The position numbers and the translations under genes are program-made. Below are positions 55,951 to 64,000 of a DNA stretch of 64,000 nucleotides, piece after piece. This DNA comes from Flavobacteriales bacterium (lineage in GTDB: Bacteria; Bacteroidota; Bacteroidia; Flavobacteriales_C; GCA-002722245), in the NCBI GenBank assembly GCA_002722245.1, contig PBLA01000027.1, positions 1 through 64,000 on the forward strand. Reading direction: 5' to 3'. Positions within the stretch are counted from its first letter, which is position 1, and every line of letters starts with the position of its first letter. A model generated the notes under the pieces. That model did not search any database. It saw only the letters and a program-made list of their open reading frames with translations, and was not told the origin of the DNA.

Positions 55951-56264
55951 TCGTTTATAGTATCACTTCCGCATTAGATAGTAGTATTGAGCAAAAATGG
56001 GTTGAATTCATGGTTGCTGGCCATATCGCTCTTATTATGGAAACAGGTTGTTTTATAGATTATCGATTTGTTCGGATTATACCCGGTCAAGGGGTTGATG
56101 TTTCCTATAATCTTCAACTAAGATGTGAAGGGCATCCTCAACTTTCTGAGTTTCGTTCAAAGTATGAGAAAGAGCTTGAGCAAATTTTAAATCGTAATTT
56201 CGAAGGTAAATATGCATCTTTTCAAAGTGTATTGGAACAAGTGGAGGAAGGTGTGCGAAAATGA
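55947..56264 (+). CDS. DUF4286 family protein
   Basis: The 105 residues match the DUF4286 family found in Bacteroidota, small proteins of unknown function. Family traits seen are the opening MIVYSITSALDSSIEQKWVE, VAGHIALIMETGCFIDYRFV and the late LEQILNRNFEGKYASFQSVL segment. Its start overlaps the gene before by 4 nt and its end overlaps rsmA by 4 nt, so the three are translated together. Nearby conservation with rsmA suggests a link to translation, unproven. Confidence 0.8.
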   Translation: MIVYSITSALDSSIEQKWVEFMVAGHIALIMETGCFIDYRFVRIIPGQGVDVSYNLQLRCEGHPQLSEFRSKYEKELEQILNRNFEGKYASFQSVLEQVEEGVRK

Positions 56265-57028
56265 AAGATGTACGAGCAAAAAAACATTTAGGGCAGCATT
56301 TTTTAACAGATGAGGCCATTGCTCAAAGGATAGGAGAGTCCCTTATACACCCCAACAAATATCAAGGGATTCTAGAGGTAGGACCTGGTATGGGAGTGAT
56401 GACAAAGTACACTCTTGAAAAGTATTCTAATCATGATTTTCGATTAATTGAGTTAGATAAAGAAAGTGTTCTTTATTTAGAGAAACATTATCCATCAGTT
56501 AAGGTGTATAATGAAGATTTTTTAACCTTGGATTTCACGCGTATTTTTGATCATGAGTTTGCTGTGATTGGTAATTACCCTTACAATATCTCTTCACAGA
56601 TTGTTTTTAAAGTAATTGATAACAGACATTTGATTCCAGAGATGAGTGGAATGTTTCAAAAAGAGGTTGCGGAGAGAATATGTGAGGTCCCAGGAAGTAA
56701 AGCGTATGGAGTTATTAGTGTTTTGACCCAAGCTTTCTTCAATGCTGAATACCTTTTTACTGTTCCTGAAAATGTATTTAACCCTCCTCCAAAGGTGAAA
56801 AGTGGTGTTTTAAGATTGGTTCGAAGAGATGACCCTATTGATTGTGATTATGGTGTGTTTAAACATATTGTAAAAACAGCGTTCAATCAACGAAGAAAGA
56901 TGTTAAGAAAGAGTCTAAAACCACTTTTTGATCCTAAAACACTCACACAAGAAATTTTCACCAAACGTCCTGAGCAACTTTCGGTGGACGATTTTGTTTC
57001 ATTGGTGAACATGAGGCAACCACGATAA
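56261..57028 (+). CDS. rsmA: 16S rRNA (adenine-1518/1519-N6)-dimethyltransferase
   Basis: RsmA (KsgA) dimethylates two adjacent adenines near the 3' end of 16S rRNA, a late check in 30S assembly. The 255 residues carry KKHLGQHFLTDEAIAQRI, the SAM loop LEVGPGMGVMT, VYNEDFLTLDF and the catalytic motif VIGNYPYNISSQIVFKVI. The C-terminal region FNQRRKMLRKSLKPLF is also typical. The start overlaps the DUF4286 stop (ATGA). Confidence 0.96.
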   Translation: MKDVRAKKHLGQHFLTDEAIAQRIGESLIHPNKYQGILEVGPGMGVMTKYTLEKYSNHDFRLIELDKESVLYLEKHYPSVKVYNEDFLTLDFTRIFDHEFAVIGNYPYNISSQIVFKVIDNRHLIPEMSGMFQKEVAERICEVPGSKAYGVISVLTQAFFNAEYLFTVPENVFNPPPKVKSGVLRLVRRDDPIDCDYGVFKHIVKTAFNQRRKMLRKSLKPLFDPKTLTQEIFTKRPEQLSVDDFVSLVNMRQPR

Positions 57029-57117
57029 AGATCGTTTTTTGCAAAAAATGCAAATACGTTAATTCGTTTTGCAATGATTAATTGGACAGGTTTCCATTGA
57101 TCGTGTTTCTTTGTAAT

Positions 57118-57705
57118 ATGAGATGGATCGTTTTTATCATTCTATTCTTATCAGCCCAGCTATATGCGTCCAATGAAAAGGTGTATTTGTTGGTTTGGGG
57201 AAGTACACAAACGTATACTGGTGCAGGTCATATGGCTGTTGCTTTTTATGATTCAAATGAGATTCATTATATTTCGCATTATCCCAAAAGCGTAGGATCA
57301 ATAGACACGGTTATCCATAATTTTGAACATCTGTTATCAATTGATTCTTTGATGGGAATTCAAGCCTATAATGCTCAGTTGATTATTGAGTTTTCGGTGT
57401 CCTCTAAGGCGTTTAAAAAAATGAAAAAAGCGGCGAAACGAAATGTTAAAAAATCATGGTCACTTTTTAATTTAAATTGTGCTGATTTAGTAAAAAAATC
57501 ATTTAGAGCTTCAACGTTTGATTTGGGGTATGCATTTTTAATTAGTACTCCTTATGAATTGATCAATGACTTGCGTGACCATAATACTGAAGCTTTTCAT
57601 ACTGGAAAAGTAAAAACGATTAAAGGTGGGATTCATCCTTATTTAATGAAACAACCTAGAGCTGTCCCTTATGTATTAAAAAGGTTCTTTTTCAGAGGAA
57701 AATAA
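57118..57705 (+). CDS. Secreted protein with possible permuted NlpC/P60-like fold
   Basis: The 195 residues from the ATG at 57118 have a signal peptide (about 1-17, WIVFIILFLSAQLYAS). His38 lies in GAGHMAVAFYD and Cys121 lies in FNLNCADLVKKSF. A His-before-Cys order with these flanks resembles permuted NlpC/P60 proteins of the YiiX/LRAT type. If so it could be a thiol hydrolase, but no overall family is recognised. The TTG at 57082 gives a longer ORF without a good signal start. It converges with rnhB. Confidence 0.65.
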   Translation: MRWIVFIILFLSAQLYASNEKVYLLVWGSTQTYTGAGHMAVAFYDSNEIHYISHYPKSVGSIDTVIHNFEHLLSIDSLMGIQAYNAQLIIEFSVSSKAFKKMKKAAKRNVKKSWSLFNLNCADLVKKSFRASTFDLGYAFLISTPYELINDLRDHNTEAFHTGKVKTIKGGIHPYLMKQPRAVPYVLKRFFFRGK

Positions 57706-57730
57706 CGATTTCAATTCTTCCTGAAGGATT

Positions 57731-58336
57731 TTAAAACAAGGATAATTGCTTCGCGTCAGGGAGTAATTTAAATGATTGCCTGTGGTATTCCGTGGATCCA
57801 TACTTTGCAATTGCTTCTCGATGTGGGGAAGTGGGGTATCCTTTATTTTTTTTCCAATGATAATGGGGATGCTCTTCATGAATATTTTCCATGTATTCAT
57901 CTCGATAAGTTTTTGCCAAGATGGAAGCTGCGGCAATGGATTTATATTTTCCATCTCCTTTAATAACGCATTCGTGTGGAATATCTTCTGTTGGTTTAAA
58001 TTTATTGCCATCAACAAGAATATATTCAGGTCTTTTTTTTAAACCTAAAACAGCTTCCTGCATTCCTAAAATAGAGGCGTTTAAAATATTTATTTCGTCA
58101 ATTTTTTTGGGAGAAATCTTTACTACTTTAAAGGCAATGGCTTTTTCCTCAATAAAATCTCTTAATTCCTTCCGTTTTTTTTCGGATAATTTTTTTGAGT
58201 CGTCTAGTTCAGGAGCCTTTAAATGTTTTGGTAAAATAACTGCTGCAGCAAAAACAGGCCCTGCTAAACATCCTCTGCCCGCTTCATCGCACCCGGCCTC
58301 AATTAAATCAATATGTTTGTAGTTTTTTAAACTCAT
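57731..58336 (-). CDS. rnhB: Ribonuclease HII
   Basis: RNase HII removes ribonucleotides misincorporated in DNA and RNA primers. The 201 residues carry the first two acidic ligands, Asp17 and Glu18, in [15 protein letters not shown]. The third is in YILVDGNKF and the fourth region is [18 protein letters not shown]. The closing HREAIAKYG motif is present. The ATG at 58336 overlaps the TGA of the glycosyltransferase gene by 4 nt, which supports this start over the one ten codons upstream. Confidence 0.95.
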   Translation of the reverse strand: MSLKNYKHIDLIEAGCDEAGRGCLAGPVFAAAVILPKHLKAPELDDSKKLSEKKRKELRDFIEEKAIAFKVVKISPKKIDEINILNASILGMQEAVLGLKKRPEYILVDGNKFKPTEDIPHECVIKGDGKYKSIAAASILAKTYRDEYMENIHEEHPHYHWKKNKGYPTSPHREAIAKYGSTEYHRQSFKLLPDAKQLSLF

Positions 58337-59454
58337 GAGTGAATGGTTTTTTGGATACTTTCCCAAAGTAATTTTGCAGATTTATCCCAACTAAAATCTT
58401 TTAAGCGCTCCTTTCCTTTTTTAATTAATATAGCTCTTAAATCTGGCTCTTCAGCAATTCGTATCATCCCTTTCGTGATTTCTGGTATAGAATAAGGGTC
58501 TACATAAATGGCAGCTTCGGCACCAACTTCGGGTAAGGATGTAATGTTACTGGTTAAAATAGGTGTTTCACACTTCATAGCCTCTATTAATGGGATGCCA
58601 AAACCTTCAAAATAAGGGATGTATGTTAAGGCTATCGCTCCAGAAAGCCACGTGTTTAGGTCCTTGTCTGATAATCTTCCTGTAAGAATGATATCTTTTT
58701 TGCAAGTTAATGAATTCACCAATTTCTTAATTTCTTCTGAACGAAATAAGAAGTCGCCTCCAAGGACTAATTTGATTTCATTTTTTGTCTGAGTCTTGAA
58801 TGCTTCGAAGCCTTTAACAAGATTTAGAATGTTTTTCCTTGGATGCAGTGATCCAATGTAAAAAAAATATAATTGGCCTTGGGTAAGGCGCTGAATTTCT
58901 TCCTGATTTGCAGGGTAAAAAGAATTTTTAATCCCGTTGTATACAACATCTATTTTTTCATTGGGTATGCCATAAGTTTCGCAAATATCTTTTTTGGAAT
59001 ACTCCGAAACAGTAGCTATTCTTTTGGATTTTTCAGCAAACCTTTTACTGTACTTGTTGTAAAATTTTGACCAGGTCTTGGGTAAATCTTGAGGACGATG
59101 AACAAATCCAAGGTCGTGCATAACAGTAAGCATTTTTACATTTGTTGTGAGTGATGTAATCGCATCGGGGCTTATGAAAACATCTGGTTCAATCTTTTTA
59201 AGTAATCGTTTCAAACTGAAGTTGTACCAAATTTTCACCAATATGGGGTGTTTAGCAGGGGGTGGGATTACATGCGTTATTACATTCTCACCATACTTAA
59301 AGGAAGGGTCAAAAGGATAATTGAAAATGAAATGGAATTCATAATCTGGATGCCATTCAACAAGACGTTTGAAAATTTCAGCGGTAAAATTTCCAATACC
59401 CTCTAATTTTCCAGAAACTAAAATTCGGGTGTTCACCGCAATTACCTTCTTCAT
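58333..59454 (-). CDS. Glycosyltransferase, GT4 family
   Basis: The 373-residue protein has two Rossmann domains of the GT-B fold. The N-terminal loop [17 protein letters not shown] matches acceptor-binding loops of GT4 enzymes. The C-terminal domain shows [20 protein letters not shown], the EX7E motif in [20 protein letters not shown], and [18 protein letters not shown]. Sugar and acceptor cannot be told. It is divergent from the Wzx-like gene, so it probably works in the same surface polysaccharide locus. The ATG at 59454 is preferred to a TTG at 59472. Confidence 0.9.
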   Translation of the reverse strand: MKKVIAVNTRILVSGKLEGIGNFTAEIFKRLVEWHPDYEFHFIFNYPFDPSFKYGENVITHVIPPPAKHPILVKIWYNFSLKRLLKKIEPDVFISPDAITSLTTNVKMLTVMHDLGFVHRPQDLPKTWSKFYNKYSKRFAEKSKRIATVSEYSKKDICETYGIPNEKIDVVYNGIKNSFYPANQEEIQRLTQGQLYFFYIGSLHPRKNILNLVKGFEAFKTQTKNEIKLVLGGDFLFRSEEIKKLVNSLTCKKDIILTGRLSDKDLNTWLSGAIALTYIPYFEGFGIPLIEAMKCETPILTSNITSLPEVGAEAAIYVDPYSIPEITKGMIRIAEEPDLRAILIKKGKERLKDFSWDKSAKLLWESIQKTIHS

Positions 59455-59495
59455 TTTAGTAATTTTACTCAAAATTAACGTTTACAAACCAAAGT

Positions 59496-60989
59496 TTGAA
59501 AAAGTCTTTTCTATTCAATTTAATAATACTTTTTACACTTAACATTATTGTTAAGCCTGTTTGGCTTTTTTTGGATATGCAAATCCAAAAGGAAGTAGGA
59601 GAGGATTATGGACTTTATTTTGCGCTTCTTAACTCCACATTAATTTTAAATATCATCTTGGATTTTGGGATAAGCAATTATAATAATCGAAAAGTGTCGA
59701 TAAACAACAATCGATTTTCTCGGTATTTCAAAAACATTTTGATTATCAGGTTGCTTTTATCGGTATTGTATCTCTTTATACTTCAGCTTTGGGGCGTTTT
59801 GGGTGGGTATTCCGGAAATGAAAAATGGATGCTTTTCCTTCTTGGTTTAACACAGGTTTTTCTTTCTTCAATACTCTATGTTCGATCGAATTTTACAGCG
59901 TTTGGAAGGTTTAAGTTGGATAGTTTGTTTTCCGTACTGGATCGTCTTTTTATGATTGGAGGGGTACTATATCTTTTGGTCAATAAAGGTGATTATGGTG
60001 TTACAATTAAAAATTTCATTTATGTTCAAGTTCTTGGGTATGGAATAAGTTTTATTATTGGGCTATTCACTCTTTTACTTTTGGGTAGGCCTGGTTTGCC
60101 AAAATTAGAGAAGCGTTTTGCTAAAATGCTTTTAATAAAGAGCGCACCCTATGCATTAATTGTAATTCTTATGGCTGCTTACCATAGTGTTGATTCCGTT
60201 ATGATTGAAAGAATTCTATCGGATGGAAAACAGGAAGCTTCTTATTATGCTCAAGGAATGAGGATTTTAATGGCGCTTAATAATTACGCTTATCTCTTTG
60301 CTGTTCTTCTTCTGCCAATGTTTTCAAAAATTCTAGCTAAAAAAGAGCGTGTTCAGTCCTTAATCTCTACCTCATCAGCTTTATTAATATATGGTGTTTC
60401 TTCTTTATCTATTCTTCTAGCATACTATTCTGAGGATGTCATCGCGTTATGTTATGGTAAATTTAATGGTGGTGAATATTTCATCAACAGTGAACTAAAC
60501 ATTGATGCGGTTACCAATATGGATGACATTTATTATTCTTCGGATATTTTTAAACTCCTCATTTTTGGAATAATTCCGATGAGTATTAATTATTGCTTTG
60601 GAACATTAATAACTGCTTCAGGGAACATGAAATTATTAAATAAAATTGCTGCAAGTTCACTTACACTTAATGTAATACTAAATTTAGTTTTAATTCCTTC
60701 TTATGGGGCTTATGGTGCAGCTTTTGCCAGTTTGATCACGCAATCATTTAGTGGTGTTTTTCAAATCGGGTTTGCGGTTAAATTATTTCATTTAGACCTT
60801 AGGATTATGGGGCTGATACGGTTCTTTCTTGGTATTGTCTTTTTGCTATTTAGTGTATTGTTAATCAATGAATTAGCGTTAGTTTTACGTTTGTTTTCCC
60901 TTTTGGTATGTTTGCTTATTGGCCTCCTTATTTCGGTTGATCTGAAAGGTGCGGCGAGCATAGCCAAAGGCTTTAGATCAAATGCTTAG
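59496..60989 (+). CDS. Wzx-like polysaccharide flippase
   Basis: The 497-residue protein has about 14 hydrophobic spans, typical of the MOP superfamily that flips lipid-linked oligosaccharides. Family-like segments are LNIILDFGISNYNNRKVS near residue 50, KSAPYALIVILMAAYHSVDS, and the late LIPSYGAYGAAFASLITQSF. The start is a TTG at 59496; the next ATG is residue 28, inside the first span, so it is unlikely. It opens the polysaccharide locus with two Wzz-like genes behind it. Confidence 0.85.
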   Translation: MKKSFLFNLIILFTLNIIVKPVWLFLDMQIQKEVGEDYGLYFALLNSTLILNIILDFGISNYNNRKVSINNNRFSRYFKNILIIRLLLSVLYLFILQLWGVLGGYSGNEKWMLFLLGLTQVFLSSILYVRSNFTAFGRFKLDSLFSVLDRLFMIGGVLYLLVNKGDYGVTIKNFIYVQVLGYGISFIIGLFTLLLLGRPGLPKLEKRFAKMLLIKSAPYALIVILMAAYHSVDSVMIERILSDGKQEASYYAQGMRILMALNNYAYLFAVLLLPMFSKILAKKERVQSLISTSSALLIYGVSSLSILLAYYSEDVIALCYGKFNGGEYFINSELNIDAVTNMDDIYYSSDIFKLLIFGIIPMSINYCFGTLITASGNMKLLNKIAASSLTLNVILNLVLIPSYGAYGAAFASLITQSFSGVFQIGFAVKLFHLDLRIMGLIRFFLGIVFLLFSVLLINELALVLRLFSLLVCLLIGLLISVDLKGAASIAKGFRSNA

Positions 60990-61008
60990 CAATCCCGTTT
61001 ATTTTTAC

Positions 61009-61016
61009 TACTTTTG
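61009..61016 (+). promoter_or_regulatory. Predicted -7 box upstream of the Wzz pair
   Basis: TACTTTTG is a perfect match to TAnnTTTG, 17 nt before the ATG of the first Wzz-like gene. The -33 position has TTAG (60986-60989) at 19-nt spacing, a partial match. Confidence 0.4.
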
Positions 61017-61033
61017 AGCCCTAAATTTTTAGG

Positions 61034-62062
61034 ATGAATAAGGAAATTAATGAGGTGAACGAGCGTTATTTTGATTCCTCCAGTTTATATGTGTTTCTCT
61101 TTAAGTATAAACTTCAATTGTTGGTGATCTTTTTGATGAGTTTCATAATTAGCGCAACGATTTCCCTTTACATCCAAGAAAAATATAAATCTACAGCTGT
61201 TATATATCCATCCAATACAAGTTCCGTTGCTAAAGCATTAATCAGTACAAAATTTGGCGGTAAAACGGATATTATGGAGTTTGGAGAAGAGGAAAAATCA
61301 GAACAATTGCTGGAGATTTTGAATTCTGATAAAGTAAAGGCGAAGGTTATTGAGCAGTTTAATTTGATGGCTCATTATGGAATTCATCCAGAGGAAACAG
61401 AAACACCTAATTACGATTTACATGAACTGTTTGAAGAAAATATTTCGTTCAAGCAAAACAAAAATATGGCCGTAGAGATCGTTGTGTTGGATCATTCTCC
61501 TGATACCGCTGCGCTTATTGCGAAGTCCATTTTAACCATATTAGATGATGTGGTGAATAATATTCAAAAAGAGCGTGCACAACAGGGATATCAAGTCGTT
61601 GAACAGGCGTATTTTGATTTGTTGGCTGATTTGAAAATTTTAGAGGATTCACTCGCGTATATAATGAGCAAAGGTGTTTTAGATTTAGAATCCCAAGCTG
61701 AGGTTTATGGGGATGCTTATGCACAGGCAATTGCCAAGGGAAATGAGAAGGCCGTACAGGCATTGGAAGAAAAGTTAGCCGTATTGTCAAAATATGGTGC
61801 AGCTTCCATTAGTTTGAGTGAAAAATTAGAAAATGAACGTATTCGATTATCGGAATTAAAAGGAAAGTATGAAGAAGCTAAGGTGGATGCTGAATCTAGA
61901 ATTCAAAACTTTTTTCTCGTTACTAATCCATTTGCAGCGGAGAAGAAAAGTTACCCCATTCGATGGCTTATTGTAGTGGTAAGTGTTTTTGGAGCTCTAT
62001 TAACTGGAATCATTGCGATCTTTTTCTTTGAACAAGCTCAAAGAGTAAAGGCGCAACTTTAA
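61034..62062 (+). CDS. Wzz-like chain-length protein, first copy
   Basis: The 342-residue protein has one span near the N-terminus (about 28-48, LQLLVIFLMSFIISATISLY). A long periplasmic coiled-coil region follows, then a second span near the C-terminus (about 306-330, RWLIVVVSVFGALLTGIIAI). This is the Wzz/PCP layout that controls the length of surface polysaccharides. There is no cytosolic tyrosine kinase domain. The C-terminal NPFAAEKKSYPIRWLIVVVS is nearly identical to the next gene, which follows after 10 nt. Confidence 0.85.
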   Translation: MNKEINEVNERYFDSSSLYVFLFKYKLQLLVIFLMSFIISATISLYIQEKYKSTAVIYPSNTSSVAKALISTKFGGKTDIMEFGEEEKSEQLLEILNSDKVKAKVIEQFNLMAHYGIHPEETETPNYDLHELFEENISFKQNKNMAVEIVVLDHSPDTAALIAKSILTILDDVVNNIQKERAQQGYQVVEQAYFDLLADLKILEDSLAYIMSKGVLDLESQAEVYGDAYAQAIAKGNEKAVQALEEKLAVLSKYGAASISLSEKLENERIRLSELKGKYEEAKVDAESRIQNFFLVTNPFAAEKKSYPIRWLIVVVSVFGALLTGIIAIFFFEQAQRVKAQL

Positions 62063-62072
62063 AAAAGAAAGC

Positions 62073-63032
62073 ATGAAAAAGTATTTTGAAAATGATGAAA
62101 TTCTTGGTTTGCTCTGGAGGTGGAGAAAACCATTACTTATAGTTTTTGTTGTTTCGTTTCTTGGCGCAGCAATTTTTTCCTCTCCTATTTTCATAAAACC
62201 AAAATTCAAATCTTTCGCCAGAGTTTATCCTACAAACCTGAAAAAATATTCTGAAGAGTCGCCTACCGAGCAGATGATTCAGTTGTTAGAGTCTGATGCA
62301 ATTAGAGATAAAGTATGTGAAAAATTTCAGCTGGATACAATTTTTGATATTGAAAAGGATGATCCTCATTATCGAGATTTAATGTATAAAGAATATTCAG
62401 ATCATGTTCAATTTCAAAAAACAAAGTTTGAGTCTGTGGAAATCGAGGTGTTGAGTACAAATCCTAAGGTAGCTTATGAGGCGGTGAAATCTATTATTGA
62501 TTTGTACAATGTGGAGGTAAAGCGACTACAAGATGAAAAGTTGATAGAGGCTGTTAATACAGTAAAGGAGATGATGGAGCAAAAAAGAGAGGAGAGAGAT
62601 CGTTTGGAAGAAAGATTAGGTGTTTTACGAAAAGAGTATGGTATACTTGATTATAAAAGTCAGGTTAAAAATTTATCGAAAGAATACTATAAAATGTTAG
62701 CGAAAGGAAATTCTTCTCCTGGAAAGGTTCAAAAAGTAAAAGATGAGCTAGATAATTTAAAGCAAAAGGGAGTTGAATATGAAAATTTATCTGGACGATT
62801 ATGGAGTGCTCGAGATTCCTATAACAGTTATAAATTAAAGTATGAAGAACATGTTAAAGAATTAAATAGAAAGAAGGAATACGCTGTAAATATTGTAAAC
62901 CCATATGAAGCAGATAAAAAAACGTATCCGATTCGATGGCTTATTGTGGTAGTGTCTGTTGCTATCTCTTTGTTTGGTGCACTAGGATTAGTTTCCTTTT
63001 TAGATAGACTTGAGCGTAAAAAAGTAGCTTAG
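62073..63032 (+). CDS. Wzz-like chain-length protein, second copy
   Basis: The 319-residue protein has the same layout: a first span (about 22-40, LLIVFVVSFLGAAIFSS), a periplasmic coiled coil rich in Glu, Lys and Arg, and a last span (about 287-311). The motif NPYEADKKTYPIRWLIVVVS matches the first copy. Otherwise the two periplasmic parts are only loosely alike, so the duplication is old or under strong drift. It may make a mixed oligomer with the first copy. The ligase gene begins directly after. Confidence 0.85.
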   Translation: MKKYFENDEILGLLWRWRKPLLIVFVVSFLGAAIFSSPIFIKPKFKSFARVYPTNLKKYSEESPTEQMIQLLESDAIRDKVCEKFQLDTIFDIEKDDPHYRDLMYKEYSDHVQFQKTKFESVEIEVLSTNPKVAYEAVKSIIDLYNVEVKRLQDEKLIEAVNTVKEMMEQKREERDRLEERLGVLRKEYGILDYKSQVKNLSKEYYKMLAKGNSSPGKVQKVKDELDNLKQKGVEYENLSGRLWSARDSYNSYKLKYEEHVKELNRKKEYAVNIVNPYEADKKTYPIRWLIVVVSVAISLFGALGLVSFLDRLERKKVA

Positions 63033-63033
63033 T

Positions 63034-64000
63034 TTGTTAGATTCTGCAAAAAAAATATGGTTTTACAGTCTTAGTATTCTTTTTATTGTTGCTAATGGTG
63101 CTTTGTTGTATAATGAACGATATGAATTATTAGGTTTTCCTGTTTTAATTTTTCTTGTTTATCTCGCTGTTTTTAAGTTGGATGTGTTGTATTACATTGT
63201 TATGTTCCTTGTGCCTTTGTCGGTTAATCTCGATGATGCGGGAATAGATTTGGGGATCGGTATTGCTTTACCTACTGAGCCGCTCATAGTAGGGATGATG
63301 ATTATGTTCATTTTAAAACTTTTTTTTGATGGTGGTTTTGAAAAATCGGTCATTAAACATCCTGTTTCTCAATTAATTCTCTTTCATATTGCTTGGATTG
63401 CATTAACTGCTATCACGAGTTCAGACCCTATTGTTTCGATAAAGTTTCTACTTAGTAGAATATGGTTTGTGAGTGTTTTTTATTTCATAGCCTCCCAAGT
63501 ATTAAAATCGCCTGAGAATCAACGTAAAATGGTTTGGTTATATATTTTAGGATTTTTACCCGTGTTAATATATACCTTCAGTGAGCATGCTGTCCGAAAT
63601 TTTGATCAGGCTAGCGCCAATTGGGTAATGAATCCATTTTTTAATGATCATACTTCCTATGGTGCCTGTTTAGCAATGGTGATTCCTTTCCTTCTATGGC
63701 AGTGTTTTTCGCCTCGTATAGAGGGAGTTAAACGACTATTGATTTTTGTGTTAACCATTATATTTGCGGTTGCATTAATTTTATCTTACACGCGAGCTGC
63801 ATGGGTAAGTTTGGTAGGAGCTTTAGGAGTGTTTATAATTTTAAGGTTTAAAATAAAATCTTGGATTGTGTTATCGAGTGCGTTTACTGTATTTGTATTG
63901 TTGTATTCAACGCTTGATTCTTTATTAATTAATATGGAACAAAACAAGCAAGATTCATCTTCAAACCTAACCGAACATGTGGAGTCGATTTCTAATGTAA
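63034..64000 (+). CDS. O-antigen ligase/polymerase family protein, 3' end outside the window
   Basis: The frame is open from a TTG at 63034 to the window end (322 codons). It has about nine hydrophobic spans, and LILSYTRAAWVSLVGALGVF near residues 248-267 is the hallmark of the Wzy/WaaL O-antigen ligase family. Whether it is a ligase or polymerase cannot be told. TTG lies one base after the second Wzz stop, so the genes are likely co-transcribed. An ATG at about residue 60 is too far in. Confidence 0.85.
   Translation, partial: MLDSAKKIWFYSLSILFIVANGALLYNERYELLGFPVLIFLVYLAVFKLDVLYYIVMFLVPLSVNLDDAGIDLGIGIALPTEPLIVGMMIMFILKLFFDGGFEKSVIKHPVSQLILFHIAWIALTAITSSDPIVSIKFLLSRIWFVSVFYFIASQVLKSPENQRKMVWLYILGFLPVLIYTFSEHAVRNFDQASANWVMNPFFNDHTSYGACLAMVIPFLLWQCFSPRIEGVKRLLIFVLTIIFAVALILSYTRAAWVSLVGALGVFIILRFKIKSWIVLSSAFTVFVLLYSTLDSLLINMEQNKQDSSSNLTEHVESISNV

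Noticed and set aside
57676-58322. Several overlapping ORFs on the + and - strands across rnhB
   Set aside because: They are shadows of rnhB in other frames, with no family resemblance.
59496-64000. Polysaccharide locus as a horizontally acquired island
   Set aside because: Base composition and start contexts look like the rest of the window, and no integrase, repeat or tRNA border is visible.

Overview
This 64 kb window comes from a low-GC member of the Bacteroidota, most like the Flavobacteriales and perhaps near the Crocinitomicaceae or Cryomorphaceae. The signs are A/T-rich start contexts without Shine-Dalgarno sequences, -7 boxes of the TAnnTTTG type, zinc-free bL36 and long uS14, map between secY and infA, a DUF4286 protein, a TlpA/DUF4369-type lipoprotein, and secreted proteins typical of the phylum. 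Genus cannot be fixed from this stretch. No tRNA, rRNA, CRISPR array, insertion sequence or prophage was seen, and no gap without a gene exceeds about 260 bases.

Bases 1-17000 are one uninterrupted translation run on the + strand. It holds the 3' part of fusA, then the S10, spc and alpha ribosomal clusters joined head to tail with secY, map, infA, rpmJ, rpoA and rplQ. Gaps are 40 nt or less, and a hairpin terminator follows rplQ. carA and eno come next and end at a bidirectional terminator shared with a converging lhgO/MFS-transporter pair. Bases 22000-27700 hold small housekeeping units: hemE, a DinB-like protein, 5-formyl-THF cyclo-ligase, peroxiredoxin Bcp, recA and a TPR lipoprotein.

Bases 27700-43900 lie almost wholly on the - strand. 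They hold a secreted protein with a duplicated domain and a SPOR-like tail, then a cold-shock-domain protein. Next is an envelope operon (lpxK, purine nucleoside phosphorylase, a TlpA-like lipoprotein, an M1 metallopeptidase with a probable beta-barrel tail, lpxH, rlmB). An ECF sigma factor module with two unrecognised envelope proteins follows, and the block ends with dnaX.

dnaX is the most interesting locus. The zero frame ends seven codons after a tract of ten A residues, giving a 374-residue gamma-like protein. The -1 frame is open from the tract for about 200 more codons and encodes a typical Bacteroidota DnaX C-terminus. The tract is also the loop of a perfect 6-bp hairpin. This fits programmed slippage, transcriptional or ribosomal, producing both gamma and tau.

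Bases 44100-57700 are mainly + strand: lpdA, hemH, pabB, tilS, a queuosine-precursor transporter, a DsbD-type reductase with a separate DsbD-alpha-like protein, then a DUF4286/rsmA operon. arsC and prfB lie between them on the - strand. From 57700 to the end are rnhB and a glycosyltransferase (-), then the start of a surface polysaccharide locus (+): a Wzx-like flippase, two tandem Wzz-like proteins and a truncated O-antigen ligase/polymerase.
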